DNA of 64,000 nt from Mytilus trossulus (Eukaryota; Mollusca; Bivalvia; Mytilida; Mytilidae): contig NC_086374.1 of assembly GCF_036588685.1 (NCBI RefSeq), positions 19,956,886-20,020,885 on the forward strand, read 5' to 3'. The notes beneath the pieces are model-generated. The model searched no databases and had not been told where the DNA came from. It saw only the letters and a list, made by a program, of their open reading frames with translations. The position numbers and the translations under genes are program-made. How positions within the stretch are numbered: the stretch's first letter is position 1; each line of letters begins with the position of its first letter. Shown here one piece after another: positions 34,843 through 47,000 of the stretch.

Positions 34843-37070
34843 GGACATGAATTCACATTGTCACACAGAAACTAAACAAGACATGGATTCACATTGTCAC
34901 CCAGGAACTTAAAAAGGCATGGAGCCATATTGTCACCCAGAAACTAAACAAGGCATTGATTCACATTGACACCAAGAAACTAAACTAGCCATGGACTCAG
35001 ATTGTCACCCACAAACTAAACAAGACATGGATTCACATTGTCACCCAGGAACTTAAAAAGGCATGGAGTCATATTGTCACCCAGAAACTAAACAAGGCAT
35101 TGATTCACATTGTCACCAAAAAACTAAACTAGCCATGGACTCACATTGTCACCCAGAAACTAAACAGGGCATTGCTTCACATTGTCACCTAGAAACTAAA
35201 CAAGGCATTGATTCACATTGTCACACAGAAACTAAACAAGACATGGATTCACATTGTCACCCAGGAACTTGAAAAGGCATGGAGTCATATTGTCACCCAG
35301 AAACTAAACAAGGCATTGATTCACATTGTCACACAGAAACTAAACAAGACATGGATTCACATTGTCACCCAGGAACTTGAAAAGGCATGGAGTCATATTG
35401 TCACCCAGAAACTAAACAAGGCATTGATTCACATTGTCACCAAGAAACTAAACTAGCCATGGACTCACATTGTCACCCAGAAACTAAACAAGGCATTGAT
35501 TCACATTGTCACCTAGAAACTAAACAAGGCATTGATTCAAATTGTCACACAGAAACTATAGGCATTGATTCACATTGTCACCCAGAAACTAAACATGTCG
35601 TGGATTCACACTGTCACCCAGAAACTAAACAAGCCATGGATTCACATTGTCACCAAGAAATAAACTAGCCATGGATTCACATTGTCACCCAGAAACTAAA
35701 GGCATTGATTCAAATTGTCACCAAGAAACTAAACAAGCTATGGATTCACATTGTCACATAAACTAGACAAGGCATGGATTCACATTGTCACCCAGAAACT
35801 TAACATGGCATGGATTCACATTGTCACCCAGAAATTAAACAAGGCATGGATTCACATTGTCACGCAGAAACTAAACAAGACGGATTCTCATTGTCACCCA
35901 GAAACTTAACTAGCCAGGGATTCACAATCACCCAGAAACTTAACAAGGCATGGATTCCAGTGTCACCCAGAAATTAAACAAGGCATGGATTCACATTGTC
36001 ACCCAGAAACTAAACAAGACGTCACCCAGAAACTAAACAAGCCATGGATTCACATTGTCACCAAGAAACTAAACTAGCCATTGCTTCACATTGTCACCTA
36101 GAAACTAAACAAGGCATTGATTCACATTGTCACACAGAAACTAAACAAGACATGGATTCACATTGTCACCCAGGAACTTAGAAAGCATGGAGTCATATTG
36201 TCACCCAGAAACTGAACAAGGCATTGATTCACATTGTCACACAGAAACTAAACAGGGCATTGATTCACATTGTCACCTAGAAACTAAACAAGGCATTGAT
36301 TCACATTGTCACACAGAAACTAAACAAGACATGGATTCACATTGTCACCCAGGAACTTAGAAAGCATGGAGTCATATTGTCACCCAGAAACTGAACAAGG
36401 CATGGATTCACATTGTCACCCAGAAACTAAACAAGACATGTATTCTCATTGTCACACAGAAACTAAACTAGCCATGGACTCACATTGTCACACAGAAACT
36501 AAACTAGCCATTGCTTCACATTGTCACCTAGAAACTAAACAAGGCATTGATTCACATTGTCACACAGAAACTAAACAAGACATGGATTCACATTGTCACC
36601 CAGGAACTTAGAAAGCATGGAGTCATATTGTCACCCAGAAACTTAACAAGGCATTGATTCACATTGTCACCAAGAAACTAAACAAGACATGTATTCTCAT
36701 TGTCACCCAGAAACTTAACTAGCCACCCAAGGATTCACATTGTCACACAGAAACTAAACAAGGCATGGATTACAGTGTCACCCAGAAATTAAACAAGGCA
36801 TGGATTCACATTGTCACCCAGAAACTAAACAAGACATGTATTCTCATTGTCACCCAGAAACTTAACTAGCCACCCAAGGATTCACATTGTCACACAGAAA
36901 CTAAACAAGGCATTGATTCATATTGTCACCCAGAAACTAAACAAGGCATGGATTCACATTGTCACACAGAAACTAAACAAGGCATGGATTCACATTGTCA
37001 CCCAGAAACTAAACAAGGCATGGATTCACATTGTCATCTAGAAACTAAACAAGGCATGGATTAACATTGA
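34843..37070 (+). repeat. 36-bp minisatellite, ~60 units, in the NMT-SNX25 interval
   Basis: The unit reads ATTGTCACCCAGAAACTAAA then CAAGGCATGGATTCAC, with variants ACACAG/ACCTAG/ACCAAG, GCATTG/GCATGG/ACATGG and CTAGCC. Because 36 is a multiple of 3, each frame keeps a 12-residue period: one frame gives (HCHPETKQGMDS)n, another (IHIVTQKLNKAW)n. Open stretches of 60-90 codons recur but are cut by stops in variant units such as GGAACTTGA, and none has splice or start context, so no protein is called. Longer blocks recur, for example the order seen at 36061-36210 and 36500-36640. Confidence 0.96.
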
Positions 37071-38744
37071 CTATTCATAGACAGGCATTTAGGAGTGTTC
37101 CATAAAAACATTCATGGGACCCATGGAAGACAATATAAATTTCCCACTTTGGTTGGATGGGAAATATTGTGTTGAACAGGTCTAAAATTTTACAGAACTC
37201 TAAATCACTTCTATTGGTGGACACTCAAAGTACGATCACTGGGTACCATGTATGTATGAAACAGCCCTTAGTCTTAACACATACAAAATAGAAACTGAAG
37301 GAAAACAAAGAAAACATTTGGCAATTTAATTTTATTTGTCAACATATAATTTAACAAGACGGAATGCAAATTGACTGACTTAGTACATGGCTGCATTAAG
37401 CCTATTTTAAATGTCACATTCTACAATTAATAATCCTACAAGACTGAATGCCAATTGACTGACCTATAACATAAATGTATATAGCCAGATAAAAATGCAC
37501 TTTATATATTTTCATGGGTATCAATATTTCCTGGATGGCTGAAAACTAGCATATTCGTGGATATTTGATTTCATGGTATTGCAAATCCTATTGAAAATAT
37601 GTTATTCATTAAATATTTGAAATCATGGTTCACCTGTACCCACAAATTCTAAGAAAATTGGTATCCATTGAATAATAATGATTCCACAGTAATAAAATTT
37701 TTTTTTTTTTTTTTTACCAATTTGAGTGAAGAAATAGAATTGGCAAGATACACCTTTTTTCTGCTATTAAATGTTCAACACAATTCAATCTAGCTATAAA
37801 CATCCATGTTTACTGGTTCAATTACAAAATATAACACATAGTTTTACTTCAAAATCTGACAATAATACACAGTATTGCACATGTCAAGTTAGTTTTCCAA
37901 CATTGATTATAAATACAGAAATTTTAGATCCCTCTTATCATCAGAATTTGGTGAACAAAAATGTATAAATGAAATTCCTAAGAATTCATCTCAGAATTAA
38001 ACCAATCCACTGGTCTTTTATATAAATTGATAGATAAAGATCCTCTATTAAGATTTTATAATTATTTTTTTTTATGTGAAAGTGCATTTCCAAAACTGTT
38101 TGGATTTCATTTGATATATCATATGTATGGATCAAGATATAGCCAATCAAAGCTGAGCACTACCCTTTAATTGATCAATACTGTTATTTCAATAGAAACC
38201 ATCTTTAAATATTCAAAAATTAGGTTAGCAATTTTGTATCATGTTATAGAGGACAAGGATCGTAAATGTTTTGATTCTTCAATATAAAACAATATAAAAT
38301 ATGTAGCAGGTAAAAAATTCAAACATTGTGTGCATGTAGTATATGTATAAATGTCATTTAAAACTGTAAAAAGAGAAATAAAATCAGCTTTTCTAGTGAC
38401 AAATCAGAGTAAAATTGTCTGGTGAGTAAGAATGTCATTTTTAACACTGGGGTGACTAGTTTGCTTTCTATATATTGCAGACATTTCCCTTCAAAATTAC
38501 AATGATTGCATTATAATATGGAAAACAAAGTGGATAATGATTATCATAAGAATGAATAAAAGACAACAGTGGTTAACCCTGTTAACATGTTAAAATACAT
38601 ACCAAGGGAAAACAGAAATCCGAAGTATTCTGAAATAATATGAACATACATCCAGTTCAGAACTCCTTATGATACCATTAACAGATACATTCAATCTAAT
38701 TTTCAGTGTTAACTTTGAGGTAAAATAATTTATATAATTTTATG

Positions 38745-38830
38745 CCCCACCTTATGTTTTCTGGTCTGAGGGTCCGTTTGTCTGTCCGTTTGTCTGTCTG
38801 TCCGTTCGTAAATTTCATTTTGAAAAAGGG
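38745..38830 (-). repeat. Family D end fragment, reverse orientation
   Basis: TATGCCCCACCTTATGTTTT then CTGGTCTGAGGGTCCG followed by TTTGTCTGTCCG repeats; this is the inverse of the end of the copy at 62310-62585 (GGACACACAGACCAGAAAAC ATAATGCCC). Confidence 0.6.
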
Positions 38831-39685
38831 AAATACAAGACTAGCCTACTAAATCAAAAACATTTAAACTATTCTTTTGAAGGATGTTTGCTACGCACAT
38901 TTACAACATTCCCTTAAGAACATGTACCCCTCAAATATTTAAAATAAATGCCCAGCGATCCCTTTATTTCAAATCACTTTTTAAATACTAAATCTGATAA
39001 AAAAAATCTTTTCAATTTTTGTCATTTCTACATATATTTTCCTGCCAAAAAAAAATCAATACTTTAAATGCTTGTCTCACAAAAACAACTGGACAGACTT
39101 AACTGCTTTTCTGTAATTTTTAATAAAAAAATGTATAATCATTTTCTATTGAAAAAATTAAACCATCTATGAAAATCAGCTATTCAGAATTTGGTAGAGA
39201 TTAGAAATCAATATAACAATCAGTTTTTCTTTTGCATCCTTCAAAAGCATAGCATCATTTATACAGTCATAACAATCTAGTGTCTATTTGGACCTAATCC
39301 AAACCTTTATACAAATTCTGACAAATTTTAAACATGATTGCAATGTAACAAAAAAATCATACTCAATTAACGTATTACCCATGTTATAAAAAAAGTGAAA
39401 TTCTTTTCAAATGAGTTGAATGTTTGTACAATAATGTTAATACTGAATTACTTCATAGTGCATGATTAGTATGTATGGACTCACTATCTGATTTATATAA
39501 CAGAGATACTGTAGTGACATCAAATAGTAACCAAAGAGCCTTTATTGTATGAAAGGCTAGGATGAATGAGAAGGAAGAATAGGACTTTTATCTTCATGAT
39601 ATTTTCTGAGGTGAATGGACAAAACCTGGTCAAAAATGGTAATCAAAACATCAAACTCTAATGTGATCTCTAGCTTAACATTATA

Positions 39686-39863
39686 CAATTAAGGAATTAC
39701 AGTATTGTAGTTGAAGAGTTGCCATTAATGCGTTTTGATGGTGGAAAATGCAGTTTTACTAGCAAATGCATGGCAGAGCGAATAAAATTAATATTTGCTA
39801 CTATCAAACTCAATTGATGATGGCAATTCTTCAACTACAATACTGTTACTCCAATTCTAATGC
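39686..39863. repeat. Short foldback element, ~178 bp
   Basis: The left arm ACAGTATTGTAGTTGAAGAG then TTGCCATT recurs inverted on the right as GGCAATTCTTCAACTACAAT then ACTGT. Arms are about 60 bp with mismatches, loop about 60 bp (CATGGCAGAGCG). It lies in the presumed SNX25 3' UTR, so the RNA could form a hairpin. Confidence 0.75.
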
Positions 39864-41032
39864 ATTACAAAATGGAATGATACATTTAAACTTGAAGAAT
39901 ATCTAAAAATTGAAAATAAAATTAAATTCAGAGAAAAATTCACAAATGCTTTTGGCTCATAAACATGGCTAAACATGACGTCAAACAAATGACAACATTC
40001 AAGCTAAAGGTTATTACAAAGGTTTATAATTCAATATTTGATTAATTCACATTAAAACAGTGTTTATGGTGTAGGCCTCTGACAACTGATTTCTTTAAAC
40101 CAGCATGAGTATTCTAAATATTCATTGTATGGTACCAATTATAGCTTATTCGGTAATACACTAAGGCTGGCATTTAAACCGAAAAAGAATTATACTTGGA
40201 AAATTTTCAAAAATTTGAAATATGCAGATAAAATAGATCAATGTCACAAACGTTTCATGCAAAATTAAACTTGATTCCAATTAAAAGTACACAACTCATT
40301 ATTCATCAATATACATGTTTTATAATATACACAACACACTTCCCCTAAAATGGTAAACAAATTAATAAAGTGATGTAAAATGGTCTAAAAATAAATATTC
40401 CAATTCTTTATCATGGTTTTGAACTATAAATAATGAAGCCTACATTTCAATTGGCAAATAGAAGAAACCTATTGGTTCATCCCAGTTTATATCTTACTTG
40501 TAAAATTTAATAAATGATTATGTCCTGTGTGTGTACTTTTTTAATAACAACTGATACATGTAAATGACACTAATAGCAGCGTATGCTTTAATGAAAAATT
40601 ATTAAAGATGTGCAAGAAAATGAAATTTTTGATACCAATATGTATGAATAGATCAAGGATTTTCTTTTTATCCATGAGACAGCAACCCAAGGACAAAAAA
40701 CAACACAAACAATGGTAATTTGAAATGTCAACAGCTATGACTTGTGATTGCAGTTACGACACAATTGAAGATGTATATCACTGGGAGTGTATAAAATTAC
40801 TGTCATAACAAACAAAAATACTTGTACTTCTAAAAAGCAAAACTTTTTATGAGCATACAAGGATTTTAAATTATTCCTTTCATAGATATCTTTTACTTTC
40901 TGTTTGCATTTCTAAATTCACCATAAGTTCAAAACTATGATACAGATATATGGTTTAAAATATTACATAAAAATGTGCAATAAATAAATAAATCTCATAT
41001 CAACAAATTACTACAACTATCACAGCCCTGTA

Positions 41033-44000
41033 TCACCGTTTTGTTGTCCTCTTACGAATACTTGAGTCTTTCATTGAGGCAGATTTTGCCATTTCTTCCT
41101 TGGCTTTTAATCGTGATGATCTGGAATGTAACTTACAAAATAGGTCTGAAAATTTGTTGTGTGGAAAAAGTGTAATTATAACACCTTCGAGGAACACATA
41201 CACAAGTCTTCTATTTAATTGTCTATGCTGAAACATATCAAAAACTCTAGTCACACCCTTCCTTATTACCTCATGTCCCATTAATGTCTTCATATCATCT
41301 GTAAAACAAGAGACAATTAAGTTTATAAGTTAACTCAATTCAGTTTTAAAAGCTATGCATGATGCAACATTATGTATTAGAAATCAAATGTGGATCCAGG
41401 ACTTTGAAAATTAGGAGGGGTTCAAACCTAGGCAACATGAGAAAGCAAAAAGTCTATGCATTTAAGGGAATATGTAGCTACATTTTTCAAGATCCCTCTA
41501 ATTATTCTTCATGTACGAGTTGTATTTTTTTTGTGTCTTCATACCCTGGGAGCCATCTTTTTTTAATTTGACAATCTTCCATTCTCTAATCTCACTTTAT
41601 TTGACAAAGAAATCAAAGCAAGTATGACAAATAAAAGAGTTAAAAATGTAATCTTTTATATCTTTACATTACTCACCAGAGACACTGCCTAACATTTTGG
41701 CTTTACACACAATACGTGTCCTCATTTTGGTATTGTGATCCCTCTCTGTTCTTGGCTCTGCCAGGACACCATCAGGCCAGAAAGCATCTCTGAAATGAAT
41801 GGAAACATAATAATAACTAGATGTAACCCTACCCCCATTGCCACTAAGCGGCAGCCATTTCAAAACAATTTAACGCAGATCTATGAATATATATCTTTCT
41901 GTAAATTTTCAGTACATTTAGACTATTGTAAAAAGTTTCATATTTCTGCTGTTTCCATGGCAATGGCAGCCATTTTGAAAATTCCAAAGTCAAAAATATC
42001 ATCTATAAATGTACCAGCTAACAATAGAATTAAGTTTCATTCAGTTTGGAGCATTTTGAAAATATTTTACATTTTTGCAGTTTCCATGGCAACGGTAGCC
42101 ATTTTGGAAATTCCAACTTCAAAGATCTTATGCACTCTTGACAGTCAACAATCATATTTTAAAGTTTTATCAATTATGGAGCATTTTGAAATTTTTAAAA
42201 TTTTTGACATTTTGGCTGGTGTCTATAGTTACAGAGACCATTCCAAAATTTTTATGACAGATGCTGCTTTGATACCTGATAGGGAACATACCATCAAAGT
42301 TTCAATGGATTTGACCTACCATTTTAAGAAAGTAAATGCCACTTTAAGGTTTTTAAAGAATTTTGACCATTTTTGCATTGTTTCCATGCATGGTAACAGC
42401 AGACATTTTTGAAATTCCTACGCCAAATTGCACATCTACCAATGTTGCTCATTGTTACTGTCAGGTTTTATTAAATTTTGAGCATTTTGATATTTTTGAA
42501 ATTTTTGGTGTTGTTTCCATGTCAACATGATAGTTCCAATGATGGCCAAAATCATTCAAAACAGGTATATAGTGGGCACCTACAGTGTATCAAAATATAT
42601 TGATTCTAAGTTAAAGCATCTCTAAATAATTCCCCAAAATTAAAAACTGGAATTTTTCACATTTGTTCCATTTCTATGGTAACGGCAGCCATTTTTAATG
42701 GTCTTAACACCTACTGCAACCTGAAATTTTGTGTTCCTCATTATACTTAACTATCATTAAGATTGGTTCCATTGGCTCTGAGAAACTGCCGGACAAGTAG
42801 GTGGACGTATAATAATAATAGTACATAGAAATAGAATAGAAAAAGAAACAGAGGAAAGCAATATGTCACCCGACATTGTCGATCGGGTGACATAATAATA
42901 AATACTTTATTTAAAGAGGGTGAATTCAGTTAGTAAAATACTAATCTCCCCTGATGCCCTCCGAATAATTCAAAATATACAATAATATAATATATACATT
43001 TACATACATACTTTTTATGCAAAACAAAAGGGGAAAAACATACAGAATAGGTTCATAAACATATTTTGTTAATGACAGATGTACAAGATAAATATATGGA
43101 CTTTTATTTAATAGGTAAATTTTATTTGATAATTACATTTTTAGTTTAGAAACAAGAAATTATAAAAACACTTAACATTGCAAAATAATGTAGGCCAAAC
43201 AGCTAATCTTTTCTATCGAATTAGAACCTACTGTAAATTTTATTCTCTGAAAACATTTAGCTAGAGCTATCTGCTTATTATTTTATTTATTTTCTTCTGT
43301 CATTTCCAGTACCATAATTGTGTTTGATACTTTGATTTTTATTTATTTTTTTCAAATGTGACCAAGATCAAAAGCACACATACATAGTAGGCTTCTTTAT
43401 ACTTCACTTTCCATTATTATATCTTTACCTTAATTTTTTGAGGTATTCTGCCATTTGTTCAGCAGATGTCATCAAGTCTACATGATCCACAATTTTCCTG
43501 AAAATAACGTTGTAATTCAAAATAAATATCTACGAGCTTAAACTTAAATCCTATTGTATCTACACCAAAATATTGAAATCAGGATTCCATTTTGAATTTT
43601 TTTTTACTGATGTTTCCTTTAAATTTACACTGATTTTTTTCAGGTGAAATTTGAAGTATGATAGGGGAAGATATTCATGACATGACAGGTGCCACTATTA
43701 GAGCAAGAAGAATCTGAGTATACCTTGAGTTTTAACGGAGTGGCTGTTGTCGTGAATATTTTCTTGGTTCTGTCATCCGTTTTTCCTTTGTCATGATCTA
43801 TTTTTAATGTAGAAAACTGAACATTAATACTTTTCTTCTTGTTCAACAACAATCGACTTGTGATGTGAAAAAGAGCACTTATTTTTCCTAAAAGTCCTTT
43901 ATCACCATATTTACAGATTAACAACATCATTTCATTTCTCTCTAAACTATACCTGTTAATAGTATCGCCATATGTGGCTTTTAACAACTGGCGTAATATA

Positions 44001-47000
44001 GGAATAATTCTCCGACGTAACCACTGATTTTTATGTTGAAGATCAAAGACTTCATCCATTAACAGTAACATAATTCTTAAAGGTATGTTTTCTCCTGCCT
44101 GTAGAAATAGAAAAATAAAATAAAATTTAAATCACCATGAATTAACTTCGTTAGACCTTCTTAATGCAGCTTGGGATTCAATTTATAATATTTAATTTGT
44201 AACCATAGGATAAATAGGCTTACATTACAGTCACAGATTATAAGGAGGGTTTGGTATCAGCATAAAAATTTAACCCTGCCACGAAATGTATGTACCTGTT
44301 CCAAGTTAGGAGCCTGTAATTCAGTGGTTGTAGTTTGTTATTAAATTATAATTTTTTTTCTTTCTTTGATTGCGTTTTAGTACATATATCAGGCCGTTTG
44401 TTTTCTCTATTTTGTTTTTGTTTAGTTAGTGTACCAAGTTAAACAAATCAAAGCGCTGTCAGCACTGTAGGCAGTTAACCAAAAACCAAGGCAAACATAA
44501 TTATGAAAACTGTGGAAATGTTGCTTCAACTTTTTTTACAGATTTAAAAGAACAAGCATTAAACATTCATATATAATTGTACATTTATGTTCATTTAATG
44601 AATTAATCATTAAGGCAAATAATTCATATTTTATCAAGGTTTTCAATAGCAACGCACATGACCATGAATGGTCATGAGTCTTTCATGAGTCAGCAGTGGT
44701 ACAAATTTGCAATGATTGCAGTTCTTCTAGTTGATCGTAATTGTTCGTATTAGTTGACTGTTAGTAGTTCAAGATGACTTTAGTACGAGCTTGTAAAAGT
44801 ATGAATGGACTTGCTTCCCTGGAAAGAAAACTGAGTTTGTGTTGTACAGTACAAAAGTTATGAGACACAAATCAGACAAATGTTTACTACTACAGGGATC
44901 AATGGTGAGGTCTGACTGACCTGTCCATAGTAAATGTAAATGACTCCCACCTTCACCCCAAGTCCATGATGTCTAAGTTTGGAATAAAATGACAGGTGGT
45001 AGGGTCTAGCAAAGTGATATGCATATGTGTCGCCTATGAGATTGACCTTGTATGTCATTCAATCTTTTTTGAAATGACAAACAGGAATGAATATGGTTTA
45101 GGCGTTGGTATCTCAATCTTTTACAAGTTCTCAAAACATACACAAGAGGGTGTGGGGTGACCCAAGGGACTACCCCTATTTTTCATTTGATTTTTTATAT
45201 TGTCCCATATATGAATATATATGGTTTATGGGTGGGGATCTCAGCCATTATCAAGTTTTCAAACAGGAGAGGGTGGGTGACCCAAGTGACTTCCCCTCTA
45301 TTTCATTCGATTTGTTATATTGTCCAATACATGAATATATATGGTTGAGGGGTGGGGATCTCATCTGTTTCTAAGTTATCAAACAGGAGTGGGTAGGGTG
45401 ACCCTAAGGACTCTCCCTATATTTCATTTGATTAGTTCTCATACATAAATATATATGGGTTAATTTAAAGGTGGGGATCTCAACAGTTTCCAATTTCCCT
45501 ATCAGGTGACTACAGGGACTCCCCCTATATTTCATTTAATTTAGAGTTGGGGATCCCAACTTTTTCAAAGTTCTTCAACATGAGGGGTAGGGTGACAACA
45601 GGGACTTCCCCTATATTTCAATTGATTTGTTATATAGTCTTATACATGAGTATATATGGTTAATAAGGTGTGATGATCTCGAATGTTTCCAAGTTCTCAA
45701 ACAGGAGGTTGTACAGTGACCATAGGGACCCCCTTATAATTCATTTGATTTGTTATGTTGTCCCATACATAAATATATACTATATTGTTTAACATTGTGG
45801 ATCTCGACCATTATAAATTCTCAAACAGAAAGGGGTAGAGTGGCCCCACGAACTCCACCTATATTTCGTATGATTTGTTATATTGTCCCATACATGAATA
45901 TATATTGTTTAGGGGTGGGGATCTTGACCGTTACCAAGTTTTGGTCATTTTTGACTCTTGTGGATAGTTGTCTCATTGGCAATTATACCACATCTTTTTT
46001 TTTTATAAAAGAAACTTCCAGCTATTTTAACTGACCTATCAAAATTGAGAAGAAAAAAATACCCCTTGAAATTGCAGTAATATGTTCAACTTGAAAAGCA
46101 TTTAACATGCATTACCAACATTTATCACTGATAAAAACAAATATACTGTTACCAGGAACATATAACTTGTTAGACAATCTGTTCCCAGCTGTCACAATGT
46201 ATTGGATTTTCACATTAAAATTGGTGTACAAAATATTTTCTGCTTTTTCTTCCTTTTACATATGTCTTTTGGTTTTCAATTCTAGTGTTTATATTTATTT
46301 ACCATGCATAGATGCATAGATGTATTTTGTCACCTGTCTGGATTTTTTTAGTAGCCAAATCCGGGATTACCCTTATCCGCTTCCAGAATCGGATCCGATA
46401 TTGTAATCTTGCGGCAGCCATTTTGGTTTCAATGTTGTTTTTGACAGATAGTGAGATACGATTTTACTCGGATTTACACATTATTTATCGGCGATTTCAT
46501 GTATAAAGCTAGCGGTTGAACAAATTGAACATCGCTGTCATTTATAGAAATGATGAAAATAAGTTTGAGATCGTTTATTAGGAAACTTTGGTAAAAATGC
46601 TTGCAAAGTTATTTTTTTACATTCTTTCAAGGTTCGTCGGGCATGTCGTGCGTAGCTAGTAACCAAGTAGAAAGTCCGACTGCAAAAGTGGAAGGTAGCA
46701 GACCTCGGACCACCGCTAATTTGAACCCCTGCGTCCAAATTGAAAAGATACGAAATATCGTCTTCTTTTAAATTCAAAATTGCCGCCATCAGCGTGATCA
46801 GTTGAACTTAGTATACGTAGTTGACTACGTATTGACGACAAACAATATTCCTACGACTTTTGCAATTTGGGAAATCTTAACCACTTGTCTTTAGAGATTT
46901 TCGGCGATTAGATATTTCATACATTTGTTCTTTGACATCTTAGCCAAAAGCTCAGGGGATAATACACTACAGACGGTTTCCTAATGTGCTATACTTCCTA

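Larger units (their letters stand above)
37080..41032 (-). other. Probable SNX25 3' UTR and flank
   Basis: No exon is seen between the SNX25 stop (41033-41035) and the minisatellite. AT-rich, mostly single-copy looking, with many TTTATT strings that would read AATAAA on the minus strand (for example about 37331). A poly-T run is at about 37690-37715. Contains the family D fragment at 38745-38830 and the hairpin at 39686-39863. Confidence 0.4.

Noticed and set aside
35063-37041. Several 60-93-codon frames with HCHPETKQ or IHIVTQKL repeats
   Set aside because: Products of the 36-bp minisatellite; broken by stops in variant units and without gene structure.
34843-37070. Possible CRISPR-like repeat-spacer array
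   Set aside because: There are no unique spacers; units are contiguous and diverged, and the context is a eukaryotic genome.
41400-41440. Possible tRNA T-arm (GGGGTTCAAACCTAGG)
   Set aside because: No acceptor stem, D-arm or anticodon arm could be placed around it.
41735-42412. 225-codon plus-strand open frame
   Set aside because: It overlaps an SNX25 exon antisense and then follows a diverged tandem repeat (CATGGCAACGGCAGCCATT units). The peptide is itself repetitive and matches no family.
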